DNA of 39,770 bases from Pseudomonadota bacterium. Lineage in GTDB: Bacteria > Pseudomonadota > Gammaproteobacteria > Steroidobacterales > Steroidobacteraceae. The translations under genes and the position numbers were made by a program. This document shows, one piece after another, positions 26,461 through 34,500 of the stretch. Location of the stretch: contig JAJZFQ010000154.1 of NCBI GenBank assembly GCA_021805275.1, positions 1 to 39,770 of the forward strand. The letters run 5' to 3'. Positions within the stretch are counted from its first letter, which is position 1. Each line of letters starts with the position of its first letter. The notes under the pieces are model-generated. The model searched no databases and had not been told where the DNA came from. It saw only the letters and a list, made by a program, of their open reading frames with translations.

Positions 26461-27888
26461 ATGGCAGAGGCATTCGACGTCATCGTGATCGGCGGCGGTC
26501 CGGCCGGCTATCCAGCAGCCATCCGCGCCGGGCAGAACAAGCTGTCCGTGGCCTGCATCGACCAGTGGCGCAACTCCGATGGCGGTTACGCCTTTGGTGG
26601 CACGTGCCTGAACGCCGGCTGCATCCCCTCCAAGGCATTGCTCGAGTCGAGCGAGCTGGTGCACCGGGCGCGCGAGGAATTTGCGCTGCACGGCATCAAG
26701 GTCGGCCCGGTGAGCGTCGATCTGGCGCAGATGCAGAAGCGCAAGAGCGGAATCGTCAAGGCCAGCACCCAGGGGATCAACGCGCTGTTCAAGGCGAGCG
26801 GCGTGAGCGGTCTTGTCGGACACGGCCGGCTGCTGCCCGGCCGGCGCGTGGAGTTCACCGGCGCGGACGGCAGCAAGCGCGAACTCAGCGCCAAGCAGGT
26901 GATTCTTGCCTCGGGCTCGGTGCCCGTGGAGCTGAAGGCCGCACCCTTCAAGTCCCCGCACATCATCGACTCGTGGGGCGGGCTCGAACTCGATGTGGTG
27001 CCGAAGCGCCTCGGCGTGATCGGCGCCGGCGTGATCGGGCTGGAGCTCGGCAGCGTCTGGCGCCGCCTTGGCAGCGAAGTGACGGTGCTCGAGGCGCTGC
27101 CTGATTTTCTCGCCATGGCCGATCAGCAGCTCGCCAAGGAGGCGGCGCGGCATTTCAAGAAGCAGGGCCTGGATATCCGCCTCGGTGCCAGGGTCAGCGC
27201 GGCCAAGGTGAACGGCGATGCGGTCGAGGTGACTTACGAGGATGCCAAGGGCACCCACAGCCTGAGCGTCGATCGATTGATCGTCGCGGCCGGCCGGCGG
27301 GCGTTCACGGCCGAGCTGCTCGCCGCGGGAACGGGCGTCGAACTCGATGCGCGCGGCTGCATCAAGGTCGATGAGCACTGCCGCACGGGCGCCGAAGGCG
27401 TTTGGGCCGTCGGGGATTGCGTGCGCGGCCCGATGCTTGCGCACAAGGGCAAGGAGGAGGGGGTGATGGTGGCCGATCTGATCGCCGGCCGCTACGGGGA
27501 GGTCAACTACAAGACCATCCCCTCGGTGATCTACACCGCACCGGAGATCGCCTGGGTGGGACTCACCGAGGAGCAGGTCAAGGCGAGCGGCCGCCCCTAC
27601 AAGGTGGGCGTGTTCCCGTTCCTCGCCAGCGGTCGGGCGCGTGCCATGGAGCAGGCGCAGGGTTTCGCCAAGCTCATCGCCGCTCAGGATGACGATGAGA
27701 TCCTCGGCGTGCACATCATCGGCCCGATGGCCGGTGAGTTGATCGCCGAGGCGGTGCTCGCGATGGAGTACGCCGCGAGCAGCGAGGACCTCCAGCGCAC
27801 CATCCACGCCCATCCGACCCTGTCGGAGGCGGTGCACGAGGCGGCCCTGGCCGCCGACAAGCGCGCAATCGATTCGATCAACCGCTAG
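26461..27888 (+). CDS. lpd: dihydrolipoyl dehydrogenase (E3)
   Basis: The 475-residue flavoprotein has the FAD-binding 'VIVIGGGPAGYPAA', the redox disulfide 'GGTCLNAGCIPSK' with Cys 49 and Cys 54, the NAD-binding 'GVIGAGVIGLELGSVW', the second FAD motif 'VWAVGDCVRGPMLAHKG', and the C-terminal catalytic 'HAHPTLSEAVHEA'. It reoxidises dihydrolipoamide of E2 with NAD+. Its place directly after sucAB (two-base gap) shows dedication to this complex, though it may serve pyruvate dehydrogenase or glycine cleavage too. The stop TAG shares the palindrome CTAG with the convergent relA stop. Confidence 0.97.
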   Translation: MAEAFDVIVIGGGPAGYPAAIRAGQNKLSVACIDQWRNSDGGYAFGGTCLNAGCIPSKALLESSELVHRAREEFALHGIKVGPVSVDLAQMQKRKSGIVKASTQGINALFKASGVSGLVGHGRLLPGRRVEFTGADGSKRELSAKQVILASGSVPVELKAAPFKSPHIIDSWGGLELDVVPKRLGVIGAGVIGLELGSVWRRLGSEVTVLEALPDFLAMADQQLAKEAARHFKKQGLDIRLGARVSAAKVNGDAVEVTYEDAKGTHSLSVDRLIVAAGRRAFTAELLAAGTGVELDARGCIKVDEHCRTGAEGVWAVGDCVRGPMLAHKGKEEGVMVADLIAGRYGEVNYKTIPSVIYTAPEIAWVGLTEEQVKASGRPYKVGVFPFLASGRARAMEQAQGFAKLIAAQDDDEILGVHIIGPMAGELIAEAVLAMEYAASSEDLQRTIHAHPTLSEAVHEAALAADKRAIDSINR

Positions 27889-30008
27889 CCGGTGCGGCGC
27901 GCCGCGACCACGTTCGCGACGGCGCCAAGGCGCGTGAGCACGCGCTGCAGCTGCGCATCGTCGCCGACGGCCACCGTGAGCAGCACGTCCGCCGTGCCGC
28001 TCGCACGATCGGTGGTGGTGGTCATGTCCTGGATGCTCAGCCGCTCGATTGCGAGCACATCGGTGAGATCGCGCACCAGTCCGCGCCGGTCGTAGGCATG
28101 CACGGCGATCCGCACCGGCAGCGCATCGGGCTGGTGCGAACTCCACTCTACCTGCAGGACCCGCTCGGGCCGGATGGCCCGCATGCGCGTGAAGCTCGGG
28201 CAGCCGCGCCGGTGGATGGTCACGCCGCGCCCGATCGTCACGTAGCCGACGATCGGCTGCGGACGCAACGGCGCGCAGCAGCGCGCCAGCGTGACGGGCA
28301 GATCTCCCACGCCCTCGATCTCCACCGGTGAGCCGCCGCGCGCGAGCCGCGGCGGGGCGGTGCTCGTCGGGGGCGAGGCCTTCGGCTGTACGAACAGCCG
28401 TTCCACCGCGTGCGTCAGCTGCGCGACAGTGATCTCGCCCTCCCCGAGCAGCTGGTGAAAATGCTCCAGATCATGCGCGCCGACGGCGCCGAGGAGCTCG
28501 GGCAACTGCGCGCCATTCACCCCGAGGCGCGCCAGCTCCCGCTCAGCGATTGCCCGGCCAGCGGCACGGTTGTCGTTCGCATCGAGCTTGCGGAACCAGG
28601 CGCGCACCTTGGCGCGGTTGCGCGGCGAGGCGAGGTAGCCGAGCTCGGGAGCGAGCCAGTCGCGGCTCGGCGCGTCCTGTTTGGCGGTGATGATCTCGAC
28701 GATTTCCCCGTTGGCTAGCGGCTGGGTGAGCGGCACGATGCGCCCGTTCACTTTCGCACCCCGGCAGCGGTGCCCGAGCGAGGTGTGCACGGTGTAGGCG
28801 TAATCGAGCGGCGTGGCCCCGTGCGGCAGGTCGATGACCTCGCCCTTGGGCGTCAGCGCGTACACCCGGTCCTGGAACAGCTCGCTGCTCACCTGCTCGA
28901 GGAATTCCCGCTCTCCCTCGGCGCCGCCATCCGCGCCCATCGGCTCGAGCAGCCGGCGCACCGCCTCGATCTTGCGCTGGTAGTGCGCATCGGCTGCGCC
29001 GCCTTCCTTGTAGGTCCAGTGCGCCGCCACGCCGAGCTCGGCGTGCTCGTGCATCTCGCGGGTACGGATCTGCACCTCGACGCTCTTGCCTTCCGGGCCG
29101 ATGACCGCGGTGTGGATGGAGCGGTAGAAGTTGCCCTTGGGCGTTGCGACGTAATCGTCAAACTCCCCGGGGATGTAGCGCCACATGCCGTGCACCACGC
29201 CGAGCGCGGCGTAACAGTCGGGAATCGTACCGACGATGACGCGCACGGCGCGCACGTCGAACAGCTGCTCGAACTCGAGCTGCTTGCGCTGCATCTTGCG
29301 GTGGATGCTGTACATGTGCTTCGGCCGTCCGTAGACCTCGGCGACGATGCCGCTCTTGGCTAACGCCGTCCCGAGCTGCGCGCAGAAGCTCTCGATGTAG
29401 CGCTCCCGGTCCGTGCGTCGCTCGTTGAGCGCCGCGGCGATGTGCCGGTAGGCGGTGGGCTCCAGGTAGCGAAAGGCCAGGTCTTCCAGCTCCCACTTGA
29501 TCTGCCAGATCCCGAGCCGGTTGGCGAGGGGTGCGAAAATCGCTCGGGTCTCCAAGGCGAGCCGTTTGCGCGGCTCGGGGGCAAGATCGCGTGCATGACG
29601 CAGCGCGATGAGCTGCTCGGCGAGGCGGGCCAGGATCAGGCGCGGATCGCTCACCACCGCAAGCAGCATCTTGCGCAGCGTCTCGGCCTGGCGCGCGTCG
29701 AGTCCCTGCGTCGGCGCCCAGTGCTGCGGCAGGCCGAACTCCCCGAGCTTTGCCAGTTCGACGGCGGTGTCGTAGGCGGCCGCGCCGGTCAGCCGGGCAA
29801 GGGTGTCGGGCTTCGCCGTTCCGAGCGCCGGCTTGAGGAGCACGGCCCGCGCCAGATCCGCATCCTCGGTGAGCGCGCCGATGACCTCGGCAGCCGGGGC
29901 GCTGGCCTCCAGCAGCGCGGAGTCCACCGCGCCGCTCTGCTCGAGCGCCTGCCGCGCGGTGCGGATCGACTCGAGCAGGGCGGGGGGACAGTGCTGCGTC
30001 GTCTCCAC
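27885..30008 (-). CDS. relA: (p)ppGpp synthetase RelA (monofunctional type)
   Basis: The 707-residue long RSH protein has four recognisable regions. Residues ~20-190 are the pseudo-hydrolase region; the HDxxED signature of active hydrolases is absent. Residues ~220-340 are the synthetase domain ('YGRPKHMYSIHRKMQ', 'FDVRAVRV', 'VEVQIRTREMHEHAELG'). It carries EFDD at about 282-285, the ExDD motif of monofunctional RelA rather than the RxKD of SpoT. A TGS domain lies at ~380-445 and a C-terminal ACT domain at ~630-707. It makes (p)ppGpp on stalled ribosomes. The start is GTG 30008, without a clear ribosome site. It is convergent with lpd and divergent from the truncated yebC gene. relA is not the usual neighbour of the ruv block. 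Confidence 0.93.
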   Translation of the reverse strand: METTQHCPPALLESIRTARQALEQSGAVDSALLEASAPAAEVIGALTEDADLARAVLLKPALGTAKPDTLARLTGAAAYDTAVELAKLGEFGLPQHWAPTQGLDARQAETLRKMLLAVVSDPRLILARLAEQLIALRHARDLAPEPRKRLALETRAIFAPLANRLGIWQIKWELEDLAFRYLEPTAYRHIAAALNERRTDRERYIESFCAQLGTALAKSGIVAEVYGRPKHMYSIHRKMQRKQLEFEQLFDVRAVRVIVGTIPDCYAALGVVHGMWRYIPGEFDDYVATPKGNFYRSIHTAVIGPEGKSVEVQIRTREMHEHAELGVAAHWTYKEGGAADAHYQRKIEAVRRLLEPMGADGGAEGEREFLEQVSSELFQDRVYALTPKGEVIDLPHGATPLDYAYTVHTSLGHRCRGAKVNGRIVPLTQPLANGEIVEIITAKQDAPSRDWLAPELGYLASPRNRAKVRAWFRKLDANDNRAAGRAIAERELARLGVNGAQLPELLGAVGAHDLEHFHQLLGEGEITVAQLTHAVERLFVQPKASPPTSTAPPRLARGGSPVEIEGVGDLPVTLARCCAPLRPQPIVGYVTIGRGVTIHRRGCPSFTRMRAIRPERVLQVEWSSHQPDALPVRIAVHAYDRRGLVRDLTDVLAIERLSIQDMTTTTDRASGTADVLLTVAVGDDAQLQRVLTRLGAVANVVAARRTG

Positions 30009-30042
30009 GGGTGGTCGGTGCCTGCGGGGGCTGTTCGTGGCT

Positions 30043-30071
30043 ATGATAGGGCACCTCTGGGGGCGAGCGAA
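30043..30071 (-). promoter_or_regulatory. candidate relA promoter
   Basis: On the minus strand TTCGCT (30071-30066) and TATCAT (30048-30043, 5 of 6 to consensus) are 17 bases apart, with a start expected about 28 bases before the relA GTG. The -35 match is poor (3 of 6). Confidence 0.3.
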
Positions 30072-30088
30072 CCGGCGCGGCGCAGGGG

Positions 30089-30118
30089 TTGTGCCGCCGG
30101 GTCCGGGGACTGTATATT
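30089..30118 (+). promoter_or_regulatory. candidate promoter of the ruv block
   Basis: TTGTGC at 30089-30094, an 18-base spacer, and TATATT at 30113-30118 stand out in GC-rich surroundings. The expected transcription start falls on or next to the ATG at 30124, so the first message could be nearly leaderless. Confidence 0.35.
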
Positions 30119-30123
30119 TTCAC

Positions 30124-30642
30124 ATGGTGTTGAATTCCCCCGGTGCGCGGCCGGCGCGCTTCGAGGGCTACGGCCCTGAGGGCGCGGCGGTGCTGATCGA
30201 CTGCCTGACCGAGGACCCGCAGCGCGAGCGGGCGCAGCTGAAGCGGCTGTTTCGCGAGCACGGCGGGCACCTCGCCGCCGAGGGCGCGGTCAGCTACCTG
30301 TTCGTCCGCTCGGGCCGGATGCGCTTTGCGCCCGGTGCCGAGCGCGCAGCGCTCGGCCAGGCGGCGTTTGCCGCCGGCGCCGAGGAGGTGCTCGATGCCG
30401 GGGAGGAGCTCGAGGTGTTCACCGATCCCGAGGATTTCGAGGCGGTCCGGACGGCGCTCGCCCGGCGCGGCTGGCTGCCGCGCGCGGCGGAGATTACCGA
30501 ACGGGCGGCGCTCAGCGTGGCGCTCGCAGGCGGCGCGGCGCGGCAGTTCAGGGCGCTGCTCGCGGCCCTGACGGAGCTCGACGGCGTGCGCCACGTGTAT
30601 TCCAATGTCACGCTATCCGACCCGCTCCTGGCGCGCGTTTGA
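30124..30642 (+). CDS. YebC/PmpR-family protein lacking the N-terminal domain
   Basis: The 172-residue product aligns with domains 2 and 3 of YebC (normally about 240-250 residues): 'RFEGYGPEGAAVLIDCLTED', 'FREHGGHLAAEGAVSYLF', 'AGAEEV' and the C-terminal 'VRHVYSNVTLSD'. The first ~70-75 residues, which in YebC/TACO1 form the conserved 'MAGHSKWANI' helical domain, are missing; upstream lies the 5' end of divergent relA instead. Full-length YebC is reported to affect transcription and, more recently, translation of proline-rich stretches. This shortened form may be inactive, altered, or a decaying gene kept in frame. It is placed before ruvC as in many gammaproteobacteria. No ribosome site precedes ATG 30124. 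Confidence 0.7.
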   Translation: MVLNSPGARPARFEGYGPEGAAVLIDCLTEDPQRERAQLKRLFREHGGHLAAEGAVSYLFVRSGRMRFAPGAERAALGQAAFAAGAEEVLDAGEELEVFTDPEDFEAVRTALARRGWLPRAAEITERAALSVALAGGAARQFRALLAALTELDGVRHVYSNVTLSDPLLARV

Positions 30643-30682
30643 CCCGCAGCGCGCCGCGCCCGTCACGGCGGCCGCAGCGCCC

Positions 30683-31225
30683 GTGCCCGCGGCCGTCGAG
30701 GGACTGCGCGTGCTCGGCTTGGATCCCGGCTCGCGTACGACGGGTTTCGGCCTCGTCGAGTGCCGCAGCGGGCAATGGCGCCACGTGGCTCACGGCTGCA
30801 TCGTCGCCGCGCCGGCCGGCACGCTCGCCGAGCGGTTGCGGCTGATCTTCGAGCGCCTGAGCGAGCTGGTCGTGCAGCACGCGCCGGCGGAGGTCGCGAT
30901 CGAGCGGGTGTTCGTCAACCGCAACGTCGACAGCGCGCTGAAGCTCGGCCAGGCGCGCGGCGCGGCGCTGTGCGCCGTGCCCCACGGTCTGGCGGTATTC
31001 GAGTATGCTCCGCGCGCCATCAAGCTGGCGTTGGTCGGCTCGGGCGCCGCGGAGAAGCGACAGGTCGCACACATGGTGCGCACGCTGCTGTCGCTCGAGG
31101 GGCGACTCGCCGCCGATGCCGCCGACGCGCTGGCCGTGGCGCTGTGCCATGCCCATTCGCGCGAGCTTGCGCGGCTCGCCGCCGCGCACGCTGCGACGTC
31201 CCTGGGGAGCGGCTGCACGAGATGA
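30683..31225 (+). CDS. ruvC: Holliday junction endonuclease RuvC
   Basis: RuvC cuts Holliday junctions made by recombination, together with RuvAB. The four acidic catalytic residues are visible and correctly spaced: Asp in 'VLGLDPGSRTTGFGLV', Glu in 'VAIERVFVNRN', and the two Asp in 'DAADALAVAL'. The Asp-to-Asp distance equals that of E. coli RuvC. The start is uncertain. An in-frame ATG at 30605 would overlap the yebC-like gene by 38 bases and add about 26 Ala/Pro/Arg-rich residues; GTG 30683 gives about 180 residues, close to the usual 173. Neither has a ribosome site. The stop overlaps ruvA (ATGA). Confidence 0.93.
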   Translation: MPAAVEGLRVLGLDPGSRTTGFGLVECRSGQWRHVAHGCIVAAPAGTLAERLRLIFERLSELVVQHAPAEVAIERVFVNRNVDSALKLGQARGAALCAVPHGLAVFEYAPRAIKLALVGSGAAEKRQVAHMVRTLLSLEGRLAADAADALAVALCHAHSRELARLAAAHAATSLGSGCTR

Positions 31226-31806
31226 TCGGCTCGATTCGTGGACACATCGTTTCCAAGGCGCCTCCGCACCTGACGGTCGAGGCGGGCGGCCTCGGCTATG
31301 AGCTCGAGGCGCCGATGTCGACCTATTTCCACCTGCCGGCGCTCGGGCAGGAGGTGCACCTGCTGACGCACCTGATCGTGCGCGAGGACGCGCACATCCT
31401 CTACGCCTTTGGCTCGGAGGCGGAGCGGCGGCTGTTTCGCAATTTGATCAAGGTCTCAGGCGTCGGACCGAAGATCGCCCTGGCGCTGCTCTCGGGGATC
31501 AGCGTCGAGGCGTTCGCCGCGTGCGTGCACAGCGAGGACATCGGTGCGCTCGTGCGTGTGCCGGGGATCGGGCGCAAGACCGCCGAGCGGCTGGTGGTGG
31601 AGATGCGCGACCGGCTCGATGCCGGCACGCCGGAGGGCCTCGCGGTGGCGAGCGCTCCGGGCGCCAAGAGCGAGGCGTTCGATGCGCTGATCGCCCTCGG
31701 GTACAAGCCCGCCGAGGCCAACCGGCTGCTCAAGGGCGCTGGTGCCGAGGCGCACTCGACCGAAGAACTGATCCGCCGAGCGCTGCAGAGCGCGGCGCGG
31801 GAGTGA
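31222..31806 (+). CDS. ruvA: Holliday junction DNA helicase subunit RuvA
   Basis: The 194-residue protein begins '[12 protein letters not shown]', typical of the OB-fold domain I. Two helix-hairpin-helix motifs lie in domain II ('[20 protein letters not shown]' and '[19 protein letters not shown]'), and the small RuvB-contacting domain III is at the C-terminus ('[19 protein letters not shown]'). The RuvA tetramer holds the four-way junction and loads RuvB rings. It overlaps ruvC by four bases; ruvB starts five bases after its stop. The frame is open far upstream through ruvC, but that part is shadow. Confidence 0.96.
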   Translation: MIGSIRGHIVSKAPPHLTVEAGGLGYELEAPMSTYFHLPALGQEVHLLTHLIVREDAHILYAFGSEAERRLFRNLIKVSGVGPKIALALLSGISVEAFAACVHSEDIGALVRVPGIGRKTAERLVVEMRDRLDAGTPEGLAVASAPGAKSEAFDALIALGYKPAEANRLLKGAGAEAHSTEELIRRALQSAARE

Positions 31807-31811
31807 GTCCG

Positions 31812-32855
31812 ATGAGCCCTGAGCGCTCCACAGTCATTCCCGAGTCGAGGGGCGAGGAGGAGGCCCTCGAGCAGGCCATCCGGCCGCGCCGCCTTGCCGA
31901 GTACGTCGGCCAGCCCAAGGCGCGCGAGCAGCTCGAGATCTTCATCGACGCGGCGCGCCAGCGCGCCGAGGCGCTCGATCACGTGCTGGTGTTCGGACCA
32001 CCGGGTCTCGGCAAGACCACGCTCGCGCACATCATCGCCGCGGAGCTCGGCGTGAGCCTGCGGCAGACCTCCGGGCCGGTGCTCGAGCGGCCCGGCGACC
32101 TGGCGGCCCTCCTGACCAATCTGCAGCCGCGCGACGTGCTGTTCATCGACGAGATCCACCGGCTCTCCCCGGTGGTCGAGGAAGTGCTCTATCCGGCCAT
32201 GGAGGACTACCAGCTCGACATCATGATCGGCGAGGGCCCAGCGGCGCGCTCGATCAAGCTGAACCTGCCGCCGTTCACCCTGGTCGGGGCCACCACGCGC
32301 GCGGGCCTGCTGACCTCACCACTGCGCGACCGCTTCGGCATCGTGCAGCGCCTGGAGTTCTACGGGGTCGAGGACCTCGAGCACATCGTGCGCCGCTCGG
32401 CGTCGATTCTGTCGGTGGCGATCGACGAGCCGGGCGCCCGGCGCATCGCGCAGCGGGCCCGCGGCACCCCGCGCATCGCCAACCGACTGCTGCGGCGGGT
32501 GCGCGATTACGCTCAGGTTAAGGCTGACGGGCGTATCCTCGCGCCCGTGGCCGATTCGGCCCTGGACTTGCTGGAGGTCGATCCGCAGGGGTTCGATACC
32601 CTCGATCGGAAGCTCCTGACCACCATCATCGACAAGTTCGATGGGGGCCCGGTGGGCATCGACAGCATCGCCGCGGCGGTCGGCGAGGAGCGCGGGACTT
32701 TGGAAGACGTCATCGAGCCGTTTCTGATCCAGCAGGGCTTTCTGGTACGCACCGCACGCGGACGCATGGCCACGCGCACCGCCTACCAGCACTTCGGCCG
32801 CACGCCCCCGGAACGGCTCGCCGGGCCGCTGCCGCTGTTCGAGGAGCTGCCTTGA
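31812..32855 (+). CDS. ruvB: Holliday junction branch-migration ATPase RuvB
   Basis: The 347-residue AAA+ motor has Walker A 'GPPGLGKTT', Walker B '[10 protein letters not shown]', sensor 1 '[11 protein letters not shown]' with the arginine-finger segment 'SPLRDRFG', sensor 2 '[20 protein letters not shown]', and the C-terminal winged helix ending '[13 protein letters not shown]'. Length equals the family norm. It drives branch migration with RuvA. Its stop overlaps the TTG start of ybgC (TTGA), so the recombination and tol-pal genes are translationally linked here. Confidence 0.97.
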   Translation: MSPERSTVIPESRGEEEALEQAIRPRRLAEYVGQPKAREQLEIFIDAARQRAEALDHVLVFGPPGLGKTTLAHIIAAELGVSLRQTSGPVLERPGDLAALLTNLQPRDVLFIDEIHRLSPVVEEVLYPAMEDYQLDIMIGEGPAARSIKLNLPPFTLVGATTRAGLLTSPLRDRFGIVQRLEFYGVEDLEHIVRRSASILSVAIDEPGARRIAQRARGTPRIANRLLRRVRDYAQVKADGRILAPVADSALDLLEVDPQGFDTLDRKLLTTIIDKFDGGPVGIDSIAAAVGEERGTLEDVIEPFLIQQGFLVRTARGRMATRTAYQHFGRTPPERLAGPLPLFEELP

Positions 32856-33253
32856 GCGAGTTCCGCTGGCCGGCGCGGGTCTACTGGGAAGACACCGATG
32901 GCGGCGGCATCGTTTATTATGCGAATTATCTGCGCTTTCTCGAGCGCGCGCGCACCGAATGGCTGCGCGCGCTGGGTTTCTCGCAGCAAGCGCTCGCCCG
33001 CGAGCCGGGCGTGCTGTTCGCGGTCGCGAGCCTGTCGATCGATTACCGCCGGCCAGCGCGGCTCGATGATGAGCTCATCATCACCTGCGAGCCGCGCGCC
33101 GACGGCGCGGTATGCCTGCGCTTCGCGCAGCGCATATTGCGCACGCCCGACGGGGAGACGCTGGCAAATGCCGAGGTGAGGGTCGCTTGCGTCGATGCGC
33201 GTACGCTGCGTCCGACGAAGGTACCCGAAGCGCTCGGCGCTGTCCTGAAGTAA
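32852..33253 (+). CDS. ybgC: Tol-Pal-associated acyl-CoA thioesterase YbgC
   Basis: The 133-residue hotdog-fold protein has the 4HBT signature '[20 protein letters not shown]' with the catalytic Asp, then '[18 protein letters not shown]'. YbgC hydrolyses acyl-CoA or acyl-ACP thioesters and associates with phospholipid enzymes; it nearly always heads the tol-pal genes. The start is TTG 32852, with a GAGGAG ribosome site five bases upstream and overlapping the ruvB stop. Confidence 0.94.
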   Translation: MSEFRWPARVYWEDTDGGGIVYYANYLRFLERARTEWLRALGFSQQALAREPGVLFAVASLSIDYRRPARLDDELIITCEPRADGAVCLRFAQRILRTPDGETLANAEVRVACVDARTLRPTKVPEALGAVLK

Positions 33254-33274
33254 CCGGAGAGTGGCCCACACGTC

Positions 33275-34030
33275 ATGAATGGACATCTGTCGCTGATCCA
33301 GCTCGTCGTCCAGGCGAGCTTCGTGGTGCAAATCGTCATCGGCCTGCTGCTGCTGGCCTCGCTGTCCTCCTGGGCGATTATCTTCCGCAAGCGCTTGCTG
33401 CTCGGGCGGGTCCGGCGCGAGACCGATCAGTTCGAGAACAATTTCTGGTCGGGTGGCGATCTGGCGCAGCTGTACCGGGCGATCGAGACGCGCGGCGGCG
33501 CGAGTGGCATGGCGAGCATCTTCGAGATGGGCTTTCGCGAGTTCGCCCGCCAGCGCCAGCAGGGCGCCGCCTCCCCCGACCTGGTACTCGAGGGCTCGCG
33601 GCGCGCCATGCGCGTGGCACAGCTGAAGGAGATAGACCGGCTCGAGTTCAGCCTCGCCACGCTCGCCACCGTGGGCTCGACCAGCCCCTACGTCGGTCTG
33701 TTCGGCACGGTGTGGGGAATCATGAGCGCGTTCTCTTCCCTCGGAGACGTGCGCCAGGCGACGCTGGCGGCGGTTGCGCCCGGGATCTCCGAGGCGCTGG
33801 TCACCACCGCGATCGGCCTGTTCGCGGCCATACCGGCCGTGGTGGCCTACAACCGCTTCGCTGACCAAGTCGGGAGGCTCGAGGTCCGCTTCGATGCCTT
33901 CATGGAGGAGTTCTCGACCATCCTGCAGCGCCATGCGACCCGGGGGATTGCGGCCGCACCGACCGTCGGTGCGGCGAGTGGCGCCGCTGCGGCCGCGATG
34001 TCCGCCCCGCCGGCCCCGAAGGGGCGCTAG
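33275..34030 (+). CDS. tolQ: Tol-Pal inner-membrane proton-channel protein TolQ
   Basis: The 251-residue protein belongs to the MotA/TolQ/ExbB family. It has one N-terminal membrane helix ('FVVQIVIGLLLLASLSSWAI'), a large cytoplasmic loop, and two C-terminal helices ('YVGLFGTVWGIMSAFSSLG' and 'GISEALVTTAIGLFAAIPAV'). With TolR it uses the proton gradient to energise TolA for outer-membrane constriction. The C-terminal tail is Ala-rich. The stop overlaps the ribosome site of tolR. Confidence 0.96.
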   Translation: MNGHLSLIQLVVQASFVVQIVIGLLLLASLSSWAIIFRKRLLLGRVRRETDQFENNFWSGGDLAQLYRAIETRGGASGMASIFEMGFREFARQRQQGAASPDLVLEGSRRAMRVAQLKEIDRLEFSLATLATVGSTSPYVGLFGTVWGIMSAFSSLGDVRQATLAAVAPGISEALVTTAIGLFAAIPAVVAYNRFADQVGRLEVRFDAFMEEFSTILQRHATRGIAAAPTVGAASGAAAAAMSAPPAPKGR

Positions 34031-34039
34031 GAGCGGTTC

Positions 34040-34489
34040 ATGGCGCAAGTGTCGCGCGGACGGCGGCTGATGGGCGAGATCAACGTCGTGCCCTACATCG
34101 ACGTGATGCTGGTGCTGCTCATCATTTTCATGATCACCGCGCCGCTACTCACCCAGGGCGTGAAGGTCAATCTGCCGCGGGTCGCCGCCAAGTCGCTGTC
34201 AGAGGCGCAGAACAATCCGATCGTGCTGTCGGTGACGCGCGGCGGGGATCTGTACCTGTCCGCCGACGGTAACAATGTCGGTCCGAGCGATGCGCATACG
34301 ATCGAGTCGCGCGTCGCCGCGGCGCTTGCGACCGAGCCCACCCGCCCGGTCATGATCAGAGCGGACACCGCAGTGTCCTATGGGCGCATCGTGCAGGCCA
34401 TGGTCATTCTGCAGGACGCCGGCGCCCGCAAGGTCGGTTTCATCACACAGCCTCCCCAGGAGACCGGGGCCGCCCCGGCGAGTCCCTGA
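34040..34489 (+). CDS. tolR: Tol-Pal inner-membrane protein TolR
   Basis: The 149-residue ExbD/TolR-family protein has a cytoplasmic N-terminus with 'GEINVVPYIDVMLVLLIIFM', whose membrane Asp is the proton-path residue. The periplasmic domain follows ('VKVNLPRVAAKSL', 'ESRVAAALATEPTRPVMIRA', 'YGRIVQAMVILQDAGARKVG'). AGGAG at 34029-34033 sits six bases before the ATG and overlaps the tolQ stop codon. Confidence 0.96.
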   Translation: MAQVSRGRRLMGEINVVPYIDVMLVLLIIFMITAPLLTQGVKVNLPRVAAKSLSEAQNNPIVLSVTRGGDLYLSADGNNVGPSDAHTIESRVAAALATEPTRPVMIRADTAVSYGRIVQAMVILQDAGARKVGFITQPPQETGAAPASP

Positions 34490-34500
34490 CGAGAGACACG

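Noticed and set aside
27894..27905. 12-base palindrome GCGGCGCGCCGC just inside relA
   Set aside because: Short palindromes of this composition are expected by chance in such GC-rich DNA, and it lies within coding sequence.
26359..28146. 595-codon minus-strand frame spanning the end of sucB, all of lpd and the end of relA
   Set aside because: It lies opposite complete conserved sucB and lpd genes and has composition typical of antisense shadows.
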